DNA of 64,000 bases from Odobenus rosmarus divergens (GCF_000321225.1 NW_004450464.1:628026-692025), one strand, 5' to 3'. Counted from the stretch's first letter, positions 23,888 through 36,146 are shown. A program made the numbers and translations. Notes: a model not told the origin generated them from the letters alone.

Positions 23888-24085
23888 TTTTTTTAATATT
23901 TATTTATTTATTTTAGAGAGAGCCCTCATGCCAGTGGAGGGAGGGGCAGAGGGAGGGAAGCAGACTCCCCGCTGAGCGAATAGCCTGTTGCGAGGCTCCT
24001 TCTCATGACCTTGAGATCATGACCTGAGCCAAAGTCAAGAGTCCAAGAGTCGGACACTTAACTGACTGAGCCACCCAGGCGCCCC
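23888..24085 (-). mobile_element. SINEC, antisense, older diverged type
   Basis: Head complement GAGCCACCCAGGCGCCCC at 24068-24085, T-rich tail complement at 23888-23914. The middle reads 'ttgagatcatgacctgagccaaagtcaagagtc', a diverged SINEC body with a local duplication (AGAGTCCAAGAGTC). The left flank is the (CCCT)n tract. A TSD could be TGCTC but it is too short to trust. Confidence 0.9.
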
Positions 24086-24164
24086 TGCTCACTTCTTTCT
24101 ATCCCTACTCTTAACATCATTCTTGACAATATCAGCACTTGTGGAAAATCCAGCAAACAATAAT

Positions 24165-24405
24165 ATCTAACGCTTACAGTGCTTACAGTATGACAAGCAC
24201 AGTTAAGAAGTTTATGTAAATAAATTCATTCAATCATTGCAATAATTCCTACACAGTAAGAACTATGCTCTCTATTATAAAGATTAGGAAACTGAGACAT
24301 GGTGATGTTAACTAGCTCACTTAGTTCTTTTAATAAGAAGAGGCAGGATGGAGCCCACGAAGTCTGGCTTCAGGGTCTGTGCACTTAGTCGCTAACATCT
24401 AGCAA
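24165..24405 (-). repeat. MIR-like SINE relic
   Basis: Plus-strand order 'gcttacagtatgacaagcacagtt', 'taaattcattcaatcattgcaataattcc', 'aggaaactgagacatgg' and 'gcaggatggagcccacgaagtctggcttcagg' is the reverse complement of MIR over nearly its full length. Confidence 0.85.
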
Positions 24406-25424
24406 AGATCACAGCTTTTGCTATTTGTGTTGTACTTCCACATTTATTCCTTTCAGACAAAATTGCGTTTCCTTTTCCTATATTCTGCAAATTCAAGAAC
24501 CCTCACATTTTGTTTATTTCCATTTTAGGTCCTCTGTGAGCTGAATCTCCAAAAATAGATTATATTTTTTCCAGTTTTTTTTTTTTTTATTTTTTGAATC
24601 AAGGCAAACAAGAAGGGAGCAGATTTCTCTACTGGTATGGACGCTATGATAATACTACCATAGTCTTGACTTAACAAATCTATTTTAGCATTGATTATGA
24701 AATCAGTGTAGGAATGCAAAATGTACTTTCTACTGAAGTTAGTATACGAAATGTGGGCTATGATTCCCTAAACATTTGCTTTAGGTATGTTATAAATTTG
24801 TCTCTGTGATTTTCAGCAGCCGGTATGAAGGGGTAATCAAAATATGTTACGTGATTCACAAGGTTCATAAAAGTAAAGCAAATCATTTTCTCAGGGGAAG
24901 CACAACTTTTAATGAAAATGAGATGAGAGAGACGTTTCCCCAATGGTTCCAATTAAGAAGACATTCTGAAACATAAACAACTATCTCATCAGCAGCCATA
25001 TGCAAGTGAAGCACAAAGATTCATAGAGATAGTTTCTTAAAATATCCTCTAAATATAGGCCAATGGCTTTGCACCAGTGTGCAAATGAATGACGTCCTCT
25101 GGGGGGCTAATAGAATGTACTCTTTGCAAGTGCTTTTAATTAATGAAATTTATTTTTATTTCTCAAGTCATAGTAAAATTTAATTGTTTTTTTTTTTCGA
25201 TTTCATATATCCTACATATGCTTCTTTTTCCATGTGCCTGTTTGTTAAATATCTGCACTCTAGATTGTGTGTTACAAGAAAGGCTAACAAATATGGCTTA
25301 TAATTTTAGAAGAGGAATAGTTTTTGTAAGTCATGTAATCATTATATATCATTACTGGGTAATAATAAGAGAGCTGAAGTCAGAGGCCAGTGTTTAAATA
25401 ATAGTGTACTGTATCGTAATTAAG
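24406..25424. other. Unique AT-rich sequence
   Basis: Nothing recognised apart from a T13 tract near 24578-24590. Confidence 0.5.
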
Positions 25425-25640
25425 ACCATTGCTCTGAAGTCAAAGTGCTTATGTTAAAATCCAGATACTGACAGTTAGTAGCTGAGTGACTTTGAGCAAG
25501 TTTACTTCTCTCTGTCCCAATTTCCTCATTTGCTGTAATCGATAATTCACATGGTAGTAATAAAAATTAAATGAGTTATTATAGCTAAGACACTTAGCAT
25601 AGTGACTGTCCAAAGGAAAACTCAATAAATTTTAGTTGCA
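25425..25640 (+). repeat. MIR-like SINE relic
   Basis: Sense order 'taagaccattgctctgaagtc', 'agttagtagctgagtgactttgagcaag', 'cccaatttcctcatttgctgtaatcg', 'attaaatgagttattatagc' and 'cttagcatagtgactgtcc' follows the MIR consensus. Confidence 0.85.
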
Positions 25641-25659
25641 ATGATAATTATGATCATGT

Positions 25660-25830
25660 TCATCATCAGCTTTCTCATCAGTATAATGTAGATAATACTA
25701 TTCAACCATAGTTCTTTTTGTAAGAATTAGAATACAAAGATAGCATATAAAAACATGTAATTCAGTTCCTGATATACAGGAAACACTCAATATATGGTAG
25801 CTATGATTACTGTTATCATTTATTTATCAA
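25660..25830 (+). repeat. MIR-like 3' half, second copy in tandem orientation
   Basis: 'tttctcatcagtataatgtagataatac', 'gtaagaattagaatac' and 'cagttcctgatatacaggaaacactcaatat' repeat the 3' half of the MIR pattern directly after the copy at 25425. The two may be adjacent insertions or one duplicated copy. Confidence 0.6.
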
Positions 25831-26180
25831 TTAACTTTAGGTCATTAGTAACAGAGCACTATGCTAGCTCTGGAACAAAGTGGGGTATGAACCTTGGAGG
25901 ATTATATCCCAACTGATCTGCGGAGCACAGCAAATAACCAGGATTAGCAGAATTCTAGTGGCAGGGTAGAGGCCAGAAATGAAAGCTGGTCTTTGCTTCC
26001 TTCCTGGTGCTCAGGGAGAGCAAGGGAACACAATATGAGTCTTCCCTGGGCTGTGGAGGAGGCATTTCCTCCATGGGTCCAGTTAGCAGTCTGTCTTTAG
26101 AGTGGGTGTGGGTGGTGTGGTCAGTGCATGTCTGTTCCATGAGATCCCTGTGGTTCACTATGCAGCAGGAAGGAGGACTA
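25831..26180. other. Unique sequence
   Basis: Somewhat GC-richer than surroundings from 25940 on. No gene recognised. Confidence 0.5.
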
Positions 26181-26273
26181 GGTGTGGTGCAGCCCCTCCC
26201 CCTAGGACCAAGGCGTGGTGCAGCCCCTCCCCCCAGGACCAAGGTGTGGTGCAGCCCCTCCCCCTAGGACCAA
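26181..26273 (+). repeat. 31-bp minisatellite, three units
   Basis: Units at 26181-26211, 26212-26242 and 26243-26273 share the core GTGGTGCAGCCCCTCCCCC and end AGGACCAA. Units 1 and 3 are identical and unit 2 differs at two sites (C for T twice). Because 31 is not a multiple of three, open frames crossing it shift frame at each unit, so I do not read it as coding. Confidence 0.95.
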
Positions 26274-26416
26274 GGTACCTGAGCAAACCAGAGTCCTTTT
26301 GAAGTTTCCTCTGAGTGGCAGGATGATCCAGAATTTAGGTTGACCACATTCGCCTAGCTTTTAACTCTCATCTGATTCATTTATATAACTTCAAGGAGTT
26401 TTAAAGCAGCTGAGAG

Positions 26417-26866
26417 TGAAAGAAGCTAATCTGAAAAGGCTTTATAATGTATGATTCCAACTATACAACATTCTGGAAAAGGTAAAACTATAGAGATTGT
26501 TAAAAGATCAATGGTTGCCAGGGGTTGGCAGGGAGTGGGGGAATGAATAGGTAGAGTGCAGAAGATTTTTTAGGACAGTGGAAATACTCTGTATGATACC
26601 ATAATGATTGATACATATGATAACATATCTGTCCCAAACCATAGAATATACAACACCAGGAGTGAACTGTAGTGGAAAGTATGGACCTTGGGTAATAATG
26701 ATGTGTCAGTGTAGGTTCATCAATTGTAACAAATGCACCATTCTACTGGGGAATTTGATAACTCTAGTGGAGGAGGCTATGCATGTGTGGGTGCAGGGGA
26801 TATGTGGGGACTCTCTTTACCTTTCCCTCAATTTTGCTGTAAGTCTTACACTGCTCTAAAAACACA
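26417..26866 (+). repeat. Old L1 3'UTR relic
   Basis: Well-ordered match to a common old L1 3' end. Landmarks are 'tataatgtatgattccaactatac', 'acattctggaaaaggtaaaact', 'gatcaatggttgccaggggttgg', 'tagaatatacaacaccaggagtg', 'tgtaggttcatcaattgtaac' and a final 'caattttgctgtaagtc ... ctgctctaaaaa'. Confidence 0.8.
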
Positions 26867-27028
26867 TGTCTGCTGAGCATGTATATGTGTGTGTCTGCAT
26901 GAGTGTCCATGTGTTTTGGGCAACAAAGTGCAGTTGGGAAGAGAATTAGGGTACTCGAGAGGTAGTCCATGCTATGAGCATCCTACATATATGCCATGCT
27001 ACAGGAATTGGGCTTGAGTATTTAGCCT

Positions 27029-27207
27029 ATTGTTCTCAAGAATGATTGTATTTGGGATCATCCAAGGATCCTAATTTTAAAAATGACTATGGCCAGCCCT
27101 ACCCTTAAAGATTCATATTTAATAGGTTTAGAAGGGGCCTGGGCACCATTTTTCCAAAGTTTTCCAGGCCTGATGCGTTGCCAGTGTTGAAAATCAATGT
27201 TTTAGAC
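27029..27207 (+). repeat. MER5-like (hAT-Charlie) DNA transposon relic
   Basis: 'tgttctcaagaatgattgtatttgggatcatcc', 'gccagccctacccttaaagattcatatttaatagg', 'agaaggggcctgggcacc' and 'ccaggcctgatgc ... tgaaaatcaatg' follow MER5A order, a short non-autonomous hAT element. Confidence 0.75.
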
Positions 27208-28391
27208 AATGAGAACCAGCATAAAGATTTTAATTAGCCGAGTAACATGTTGCGATTTGCTTTTTAGAAAGATCTGTCAGCAGTATGGAGTGGAAGGGGC
27301 ACAACTGAACACAGTAGCATACAATTTATTAGAAACATCAAATTGTTAGAAAACAATCTGAAACCAATAACCAGAAAACAGTTAATTGAGAGGAGATATA
27401 CCTCTGCCTTCATCTCTGTATTATTCTTTATTGACTGGATAAATTGAATTGCTCACACATCATAGAAGAGAATTTGTTTGTATTTCGAATTATGTGGCTT
27501 CTGAGGTCCCAACGCGCTCTGAGATACAGTGAATTTCGGTTCCTGGATTTAAATGTGTGTTTCCTGTTGAACACTGGATGTTATACCTAGATTAAATGTT
27601 ATATAGATTTCTATAAAATATATAAAATCATGTTTTTATCCTTCTTGAAACTATTTATGTTTGTTAACCAACCACGAAAAATAAAAGCCACAAGTAGCAG
27701 TAAGGGTACCTGATCTGAGGCCACATCAAGATATCTATGTTGCAGAAATGCAGTACGTCAAAAGAGAAATTTATAAAGAAAAAGTCCTAACACTAGATTA
27801 ATTATGGGAGGGTCACCATAATTTCAAGCCCCGGGTGATTTTACACATCAGTATATATTTATTAATATTTGGAAAAGAACATTTTCTAAAATGTTATTCT
27901 ATCCTAATCTGGCACTGAGAACTGAAAGTTTACTCTTCATTCATTTGGATAAAGGAACTGTTCCGATTCCAACTGAATTAAAGGTCAAGAAAGGGACTGT
28001 ACAAGCTATTAAGACCCAATATTAACTGATTATTTTTAAAATCACAGCTAAAAGAGAGTAGATCACTTTATGGGTGACACATTTAAGAGTCAAGTTTAAA
28101 TGCACCAAGGGAAAGTTTAGAGATGGAAATCCAGGCTATTAAAATAAACAAGAAAGGAGAGAGAAAGGTGAGGCTGGAAGAGAAATCGGAACTGAAGCAG
28201 AACCAAGAGGGTCCCGAACCAAACCACAGTTGTGGAGGTTTAGACCCAAGAGGGATGTGAGAGGTCAGCTATGATATGCAACTAGTCTGAATCTGCTCTG
28301 GGACTCAAAGGCCTCTCCATCCAAGGTCCAGCGTCTTTTCAACTCCATGTTGCCCCCTTTCCGGCATATAAAGTGTTCTTTCTTGAAAATA
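27208..28391. other. Unique sequence
   Basis: No gene or repeat recognised. Confidence 0.5.
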
Positions 28392-28392
28392 G

Positions 28393-28434
<42 letters not shown>
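28392..28434 (+). repeat. (CA)n microsatellite
   Basis: About 21 uninterrupted CA units, long enough to be length-polymorphic. Confidence 0.97.
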
Positions 28435-28436
<2 letters not shown>

Positions 28437-29559
28437 CTCTGGCTTGTCATAGGCCAACACTGGTTAATAGCATAGAATTCTGGCTGAAAATACATTCAGG
28501 ACTTCTCTCTAATACAGTATAGAATGAAGCCCAAATATAGTAAAAGAGTGATCATCTCGTCTGCTTAACAGAAAAAAGTTTCTTCTTCCCTAGCATTTCC
28601 ATATTTGTCCTTAAAGTAGAAATCCTCCATTTCAGAATTATAGGGTGTTGGTAGGAAAGAGTTTGGTTTTGGAGGGTCTCCCCTCTGCCTGTGTGTAAAT
28701 GCTACCACCTCAGAAATTCTTCAAAAGGGCCCACTTGGTCCTACCCTAAAGATATTCTGGTATAACTGGTTAAATCATAGTTGAGAAGCTTTGTGTGGGT
28801 GGGCCTGGGAGAAGAGCTCTAGAAGTTTCCCTGTCTTTCCACCTGCACCCACAAGTTCCCGTTCCCCGCCAGGTGAATGATCTTCTCCACCAGGGGTGGA
28901 ATGATCTAAATCAGCAGTTGTCTGTCTGCAGATCCTGGTGATGTTCATCTGGGTCATCCCACGGCCTAGACTCGGGGGGTGAGTCTTAGGAAACATTTGA
29001 CCAAGCAAGGGATAATATCATATCTATATATGCATTTGATGGGATCCCATTCTTACTCTGTCAGCTCAGAACCCATGGGAGGAAATGTGGTGGAGTCAGT
29101 GATCATCTTCACAACACATTTGTTAAGGTGTAAACCATCAGAGAAGAATATTTTGCAAACTTGCTAAATAGGCTGTCCCATTACTTATATATATATATAG
29201 TTCACGTTAAGTTAGTAAAACTAAGTCACGTGTAAATGGAATTTCAACCAGGAATAAAAAGATCAGTCTTTACTGACTGAGGGGGGACAGAGGGTAGATG
29301 TGAGGGAAGATCCTAAAAATGTTTGAGAAGTTACAATGTTTAATAGCATATCCAAAGTCCTGTGTGTTTCAGTAAAGAAATCTGTTTAAACTTGTAAAGT
29401 CAATGTGTCCTAAAAGGACTTGTCTATAAATTTATTTTTGTCATCTAACACCTATTAACAGTCTTACAAGAAGAAGTTGCATGTGTACTCTTGCTCCAAT
29501 TAACATAAAATCATTGCTTCTGATATTATGTGTTATGCCATTTACTCTACCCAATACAG
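28435..29559. other. Unique sequence
   Basis: No gene recognised. A short (TA)n occurs at 29188-29199. Confidence 0.5.
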
Positions 29560-30130
29560 GGTCTGAACTGGTCTCCCACAGGATCCAAGTGGAGGCCTGA
29601 AGGATATGGGTCCACTCACATATAAACCAAATAGATGTTGTAGTTTATTGGGATGAGCTAAAGGGATGAATTCACAGCCAAGCCTGGCAGGCTCAATAAA
29701 GTGGGCTCCTCAGGACTCCCAGTTCCTCACAGTAGACACGGTTGGTGGCAATAGGACGCTGGCAGTCCAGGGAGAGGGCCCACCACATCCCCCCTCCCAA
29801 GAAAGAGCTTGTCAGAAATCCCTACTTCCAACCAAGTGACCCGGAACTCCAACCTTTAGCAAGCCATATCACCTGGATCAAAATTTAGATATCAGGTACA
29901 ATTTCTAACGTTTCCAGTTTCCCCTTGCTTCTTGGACCACAAATGAGGTAACAATGACTAGGGATCACACTTGACCAGTCACACTGCAGCTGCGTGCGGA
30001 GACCCAGCCTGTGGACCTGCACAGTCACATGCTCCATTATTGCAAGGACTTGGCGGAAGTGATGACAGCCAGCCTGGGCTTGTCTTACTGCACGGTCCAC
30101 ATGAGGATGTTCTCTGCAGCTTGGATACCA
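29560..30130. other. GC-richer unassigned segment
   Basis: Richer in C and G than its flanks, with an AATAAA at 29696-29701 and open frames on both strands at 29885-30240. It may be a degraded LTR or pseudogene, but I cannot match it to a family and see no splice or coding evidence. Confidence 0.35.
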
Positions 30131-30295
30131 GGGAAACTATTGTCTCACCTAATATGGTTCTTTCCTTTTCCTTTTTTTTTTTTTGTCTGGTGGAAGCATC
30201 ATCACATTTTAACAGAACATTTCCTGCTTTTCCTAGTCTGACAAGGAGCTTACTTAAAGATAGGTTTTATGTTCAATTGAAACAGCATGTTTTTG

Positions 30296-30500
30296 GGACG
30301 CCTGGGTGGCTCAGTTGGTTAAGCGACTGCCTTCGGCTCAGGTCATGATCTTGGAGTCCTGGGATTGAGTCCCGCATCGGGCTCCCTGCTCAGCAGGGAG
30401 TCTGCTCTCCCTCTGACCCTCCCCCTCTCATATGCTCTCTCTTTCTCTCTCTCTCCCATTCTCTCTCTTTCAAATAAATAAATAAATCTTAAAAAAAAAA
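30296..30500 (+). mobile_element. SINEC, full length with TSD
   Basis: GGACGCCTGGGTGGCTCAG head, A box at 30309-30320, B-box-like GGGATTGAGTCCC at 30361-30373, long CT-rich body, (AATA)n tail. The TSD GAAACAGCATGTTTTTG is at 30279-30295 and 30501-30517, identical. Confidence 0.97.
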
Positions 30501-30517
30501 GAAACAGCATGTTTTTG

Positions 30518-31132
30518 GTACATAAGTTTTTGTTTTGTTTTCTTTAATGAGCTACCTCAAAGCATGTTTATCCAAAATTGAAATATGTGAACTACTCAGA
30601 TGACTCAGATGACTCAGACCTATTTTAAAACAGATAAATGAGAATAAAACAAGCTAGAATGTAAAATTAATTTGAGCACATACACAATTTTCAGCAGCTA
30701 TAGTTTTGAAGAAATCTATCCTTTCTGCATTTATCATGCTAAAGAATAAAATTTTAATGATAATCCCGAAGATCATTATCATTAACAATGAAATTTGTCA
30801 AATATCCATTTACATGTTAAGTATATTTAATATGTTCTAATTCTTTTATATTTGGCAATATATTTGTGGTATGTATAGGCTGATCTGTAGATGTAGTAAA
30901 ACACCAGAATTTGAATTTTATACTTTTTATTTTCTTTTTATTTTCTATTTAATTTCTATACTATTTTATTTTCTATACTATTTTCTTACACTATTTATTT
31001 TCATGCAATGTACATGTTTCTGCAGAAATGTTTAATTCTTAGTTAGTAACTGGTTCCAGGCAATGGAAAATCTATTAGTCCATATATTTACTCAGGAATA
31101 CAGGAACAGTTATTACTAAGAGAGCCTCTCTC
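30518..31132. other. Unique AT-rich sequence
   Basis: Includes a T-rich low-complexity patch at 30915-30995 built from 'tattttctat' units. No gene. Confidence 0.5.
30601..30616 (+). promoter_or_regulatory. Two AP-1-type sites (TGACTCA) spaced 9 bp
   Basis: TGACTCA occurs at 30601-30607 and 30610-30616 inside a short CTCAGATGA tandem repeat. TGACTCA is the consensus AP-1/TRE. The pair may be only a by-product of the microduplication, and no nearby promoter is recognised. Confidence 0.35.
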
Positions 31133-31172
31133 ATGCACATGCACACACACACACACACACATGCACACACAC
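31133..31172 (+). repeat. (CA)n microsatellite with ATG interruptions
   Basis: CA units with two ATGCACA interruptions. Confidence 0.9.
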
Positions 31173-32195
31173 TAATATACCTGTGAAAAAAAGTCCCCTT
31201 GTTCTCCTTAACATTGGATGAACTCTCCCAGAGCATTCAGTGGTAGGGGGCATAACAGATAGCCTTTTGTGTTGGATTCAGACTTGGTTCTCAGGACGTG
31301 GGGGAAAGTCAGGTATGGACTGGCATAGAAATGAAGACTTTGTCAACATAGGAGAGGATCAGGGGTTCACTCTGGAGAGTATGGAGACTGAGTGCCTGGT
31401 TGTAAGTGCTTCCAGTGGGCTTCATTGGGAAGGGATAGGATTTGCAGGGGATAGAAGAGGGGAGGATCTTCAATGCCCGCAACTTTCAGAAGCAAGAATA
31501 TCCACAGTGGGTGGGGAGACGGGGCTCTCAAAACCCCAGTATCAACTTGAACCATCTGCTGGATTTCACATGGCTCAAATAATGGCTCAAATATTTCCAT
31601 TGCTAAACATTCTGAAGAAATAAGAATCTATTGGAATACTAAGGACCCCCATTATCATATCTGCATTCAAAACATCTTTTATTCTGTCAAAAAGTGATTA
31701 GAAATGAAATTTGAAATGAAACTATGCATGCATGCTTCCTTCATACATTTGACCATCTCCCTTTAACAAAACATTCTTGCCTATAATATTTACTAATGAG
31801 CCTTGTCTGCTTTCTTTTTTATATGGTTCATTTTGATAATTTATATCATCATTTTGATAATATGTGAAAGTTCCTAATTATTTACATCCATATCAAACTC
31901 TTTCTGCGGCAATGCCATCACATTCTGTTTGCGTATTTTGTATCACTACCTGCTCAGCTGTTACATGTGCATTGGGTTGCTTACAAATGATATTTAAGAT
32001 GGAAAAAGTGTCTGTGCGGGGGAAATGCTAGAGTCCAGAATGATAAAAATGATAAAAATGTTTCAGATGTATCTCCATGCTAGCTCCAGATGTCTGTTAA
32101 AAGAGGAGTGGCAAGCATAAGGAAGAATTAGATTACAAATAGTGCTTAAATTATAAAAATAATCGTTTGAGAAAGTTATCTTCAGACCTGTACTT
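31173..32195. other. Unique sequence with a 127-codon open frame
   Basis: The open frame 31240-31623 (plus) starts at GTG, and its first ATG is at 31315. Its product is not recognisable, the region is purine- and G-rich, and no splice or promoter context is visible, so I leave it uncalled. Confidence 0.4.
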
Positions 32196-32211
32196 AAAAT
32201 GATTTATTCAG

Positions 32212-32413
32212 GGGATGCCTGGGTGGCTCAGTCAGTTAAGCAGCTGCCTTCAGCTCAGGTCATGATCCCAGGGTCCTGGGATCGAGCCCCACATCGGGCT
32301 CCCCACTCAGCGGGGAGACTGCTTCTCCCCTTCCCTCTGCTTCTCCCCCTGCTCATGCTCTCTCTCTCTCTGTATCTCTGTGTCTTGAATGAATAAATTA
32401 AAAAGTCTTTAAG
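32212..32413 (+). mobile_element. SINEC, full length with TSD
   Basis: GGGATGCCTGGGTGGCTCAG head, A box and B box (GGGATCGAGCCCC) present, CT-rich body with an extra CCTTCCCTCTGCTTCT insertion, weak A tail. The TSD AAAATGATTTATTCAG is at 32196-32211 and 32414-32429, identical. Confidence 0.97.
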
Positions 32414-32429
32414 AAAATGATTTATTCAG

Positions 32430-33479
32430 AATGCAAGAGTACTGTCATTTGTCTCTATTCATCTTCGGTCTTCGTTTTAAGAGCCAGTTATATATTTAAA
32501 TATATATATATATATATATAAAGTTGTCAGCTACTTGAACCCAGCTCTCCCATTTATGATCTTGAACTGCAACTCTGTATTGTCAGAAGAATAGTGCATT
32601 ATTGCAGCACTAAGAGTGTGAGTCTATTTTAATGGGAACTATTCTATATTTATGACTTCAAATGAAAATCAATTATAAGTCCAGTATAAATCACAAATTG
32701 ATTAATGTGGGTCTCTTGCCAGTTTAAGAGGTTGTTAAGGGCTCAGGCTTCAGATGGCTGACTGCAGTGTTTTGATCAGTAATCTTCTAGGATTTTTGAA
32801 ACAGTCAAAACTGTGGACATTAAAATTATGTGGCAATGTTTTGGGCATTCCACAAGATAAAGGATTTGGTTATCAGGAGGCAGTTATTATTCTCTTTACT
32901 AAGTTCATTCTCTTATAATATTTTAGTAAGTTATCTCTGCTGAAAAATACATCATTTTTATTACCATTACAGCATTATACCTTTCCATGATTATAACTTA
33001 GTTAACTCCCTTTATCTGATTATTCAGAGAGAAAAAAACACGATTTCTGGCTTTGTTAGCCATTAGTGTACCCTTAAACTTGATAATGAATCAAAATGGA
33101 GCACTTTGTTAAAATTAATGCAATAATCTACAAGATATAATTGCCATATGGGGAAATAATAATTATCTCACTTTAGTTTAATTAAAAATTATTTCCTTGA
33201 AAATAAAATTTCAAAGCCGTATGAATATGTTTTTCGGAATTATTCCTTCATATATCAATCTCAGTCCTTAGTGGATCTATTATTTTAGCCCCTAAAGCCA
33301 CCTGCAGGAACATCTGGAAACTTTTCAGTAGTGTCCACTTTCCTTCCCCCATGATCCCTCCTTTAGTAATCCCTAAGCCTTTCGATCTCCACAAGCATAG
33401 CTGTATAGAGAGTTCAGATATACCTACAAGCTATGTCTGGATTGGCAACTTTTTTCATCCAAAATTACAAAAATAAGGA
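32430..33479. other. Unique AT-rich sequence with (TA)n
   Basis: (TA)n at 32500-32521. No gene recognised. Confidence 0.5.
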
Positions 33480-33525
33480 GGGAAGGAAGGAGATAGAATA
33501 AATGAAGGGAGGAAGGAAGACAGGA
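33480..33525 (+). repeat. GGAA-rich low-complexity tract
   Basis: Irregular GGAAGGA/GGGAGGAAGGAAG purine units. Confidence 0.7.
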
Positions 33526-33539
33526 ATAATTTAGCACAT

Positions 33540-33640
33540 AACTCAGGGTTTTATGAGAATTAAAAAATATAAAAAATCATTTATAGTATCTAGTACAGTA
33601 TCTGGTACTATAAATTATTGTCAGTACTATTATGAATGTG
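33540..33640 (+). repeat. MIR-like fragment (weak)
   Basis: 'ttttatgagaattaaaaaat ... tctagtacagtatctggtac' resembles the 3' third of MIR. Confidence 0.35.
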
Positions 33641-33879
33641 CTGGTAAAAGTGCTGAAATGGAGTGTGAGGCACTAAAACTCCCCTTTTCTAACCCTTGCT
33701 CATTAGTGGACTCATCCAGATCTCTGTACATGTATGCCTTGATTAGAAGTATTCTGTTTTGACTAAGACTATGTAAAAGAAAAATTTTTTAAAAATTTAA
33801 AACTTTGCCTAGATTGAGATGAAACGAAACAGGAAAAGATGTAGGAATTTATGAAATTTTAATATGTAAGTGTATTTTT

Positions 33880-34085
33880 TTTCTTCTTTTTTTTCAAAGA
33901 TTTTATTTTATTTATTTGACAGAGAGAGAGAAAGCGAGAGAGGGAACACAAGCAGGGGGAGTGGGAGAGGGAGAAGCAGGCTCCCTGCTAATCAGGGAGC
34001 CCGATGTGGGGCTCGATCCCAGGACCCTGGGATCATGACCCGAGCCAACGCCAGACACCCAATGACTGAGCCACCCAGGTGCCCC
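33880..34085 (-). mobile_element. SINEC, antisense, full length
   Basis: T-rich tail complement on the left, GA-rich body, GGCTCGATCCC (B box complement), head complement GAGCCACCCAGGTGCCCC at the right end. TSD TAAGTGTATTTTT (33867-33879) and TAAATGTATTTTT (34086-34098), one mismatch. Confidence 0.95.
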
Positions 34086-34098
34086 TAAATGTATTTTT

Positions 34099-36130
34099 GT
34101 CTCAAACAACTCAAGTAAAAGTATATTTGTGCAAGGGTCTGACCATGATTAGTAGGGCTCAGAATGATTGATGAAAGTCTATAGTTACTCAAGGGAAAGG
34201 CCTGGAGGAAAAATTTGGATCCCAACTGGTACTCAGCAGGCTGATCCTATCAATAATAAATTGTTTAGATCCTGAGCACCTCTTAAGTATGGAGCTAGAA
34301 TAACGCTTCCTAGTTATAGCTGATTTGACATCAGAATTGCTAGTTCAATCAATGGGTGAGAAGATTGTGTTGACAGATGTTGTTAAGCCTTGTTATGATA
34401 GGAAATGGAGACAGGGGGGAATGACTTCATCTGGATGGAATAAAAGTATCGCTTTTCACAATTTCCAAAAGCACAATTCTCAGTCTCTCTCAAGTGAACT
34501 AGGAGTGGTCATTGCGATAATACTCTTGATTGTAGCTCAGGTTCCCATCTGGGATTTTAAGAACATTATTGTACCCGCGAAGTAGGTAATTTGGATGGCG
34601 TTTCCTGGTTAGTGTTAATCACTTTCACCTTTCAGCCATATCTGCACTGTACAACCCTTTGTATTTTCATCAATCTTCTAATCACCTTTGACTCAGGTTG
34701 ATAGGAATCGACTATAAGCTACACTGTACAATATGGCTATCTAATTATAGAGGTTCCAAAAGATCTGTGTTTTAATTCTATTAGACTAAAAGTCAATAGA
34801 TTCCGTCTTCTTATATATTAGGTGACAGGATATTAAACACAGTTAGTTGTCCCTCATCTTTTTCACTACTTCTGACCACTGTTGTCTGATCTGGGTATCT
34901 GACTCCCTGGCACAGAGAATATGATGTTTGCAATGAAATGTGAATGTCAAATTCTTTAGATGGATTATGAACATATACACAGAAAGTAGAAAGTAAACAT
35001 AATGACTTGCCAGATGGAATCTGTAGCTAATCAAAGTGACTGTAGAGTACAGACATCTTGGTAATGAACTCTCTTTTCAATCCTCCAGTTCTAAGTTTAA
35101 GCCAGTACTGGTGATGCCGAGGTGATAAATGAGGACCAGTTGTTCCTGAGTGCACTGCACTGGGCTCAGCTGCGTTCTTTATTCATAGGGTATATTGTAT
35201 TACACTAAGATTGATGAAGTGCACCTGCCTAAGATTAGGCAGCCCCTAGTAGGTGCAAAGAATGTCTTCAGCCATGTTTATGTAAGTCTGGATGGGAAAG
35301 GAGGCCTTTGAGCTTTCAAAAGATCCCGTGTGACCCTCTCCTTCACTCAAATGATTTTCAATTGTGTGTCCACTTCTGAAATTTTGTAGGGTGCTTGGAA
35401 ACTTAAAGCTCTGTTTATCATTAAAAAATAGTGTGGATTTCTCTGCAATCTCTTGTAACTGGCTACCTTCTTTCTTCATCCTTTCTATAAACAGATATAC
35501 TTGATTTAGCAGGGTCATTTGTGTCTGGTCTCCTTCAGTTCAAACCTTTTTTATGTTAGTGAATACTTTGATTCTAGGGTTTCTCATTATTTCCCCTGAG
35601 GCACTCATTAACTGAACAAAACATGTATTTTGATTCTGATATTACATTGGGGAAACTCTGCACGGATAAAATTATATGAAGTCTTAATGCAGGCAACAGA
35701 TCTGAGGTGTAAGAGAAGTTGTAAGGATTCAAGTCCAAAACACTTTTTACTACATCCCATTGTCTGTGTGGAGTTACTGATCATAACCTCCAAACAATCT
35801 ACAGCATTATAAAGACCAAAAACAATGATACATATGTGAGAATAGTTTTTGCACATAAAACTATTCAAGATTTTTCAGTTTACAGAAAGTTCCTCTGCCC
35901 TTGCCCCCAGACGCTAACAAATATCTCTGTGATGAAACAAAAAAATAGAAACAAATTTCCATTGTTTCAATTATTTTTAAAAAATATCTAGGGTAAAAAA
36001 TGACAATGACTTAAAACTTAATCTAAAGAATTATGAGGACATGGGGGATGGGTATATTGATAGGAATACACAGCATCAGAGGAAACATGAAATCAGATAT
36101 TGATGATATCTTAAGTATTAATATAGTTTT
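34099..36130. other. Unique AT-rich sequence, 2 kb
   Basis: No gene or repeat recognised. The minus-strand 90-codon frame at 35246-35518 is not identifiable. Confidence 0.5.
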
Positions 36131-36146
36131 AAGACCAGTACTTTTA

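Noticed and set aside
30309..30373. Real tRNA gene suggested by A and B box motifs
   Set aside because: The motifs belong to the tRNA-derived head of a SINE. No cloverleaf, anticodon arm or acceptor pairing is preserved. The same applies to all other SINEC copies.
31240..31623. 127-codon open frame
   Set aside because: Starts at GTG, no recognisable domain, no transcript context.
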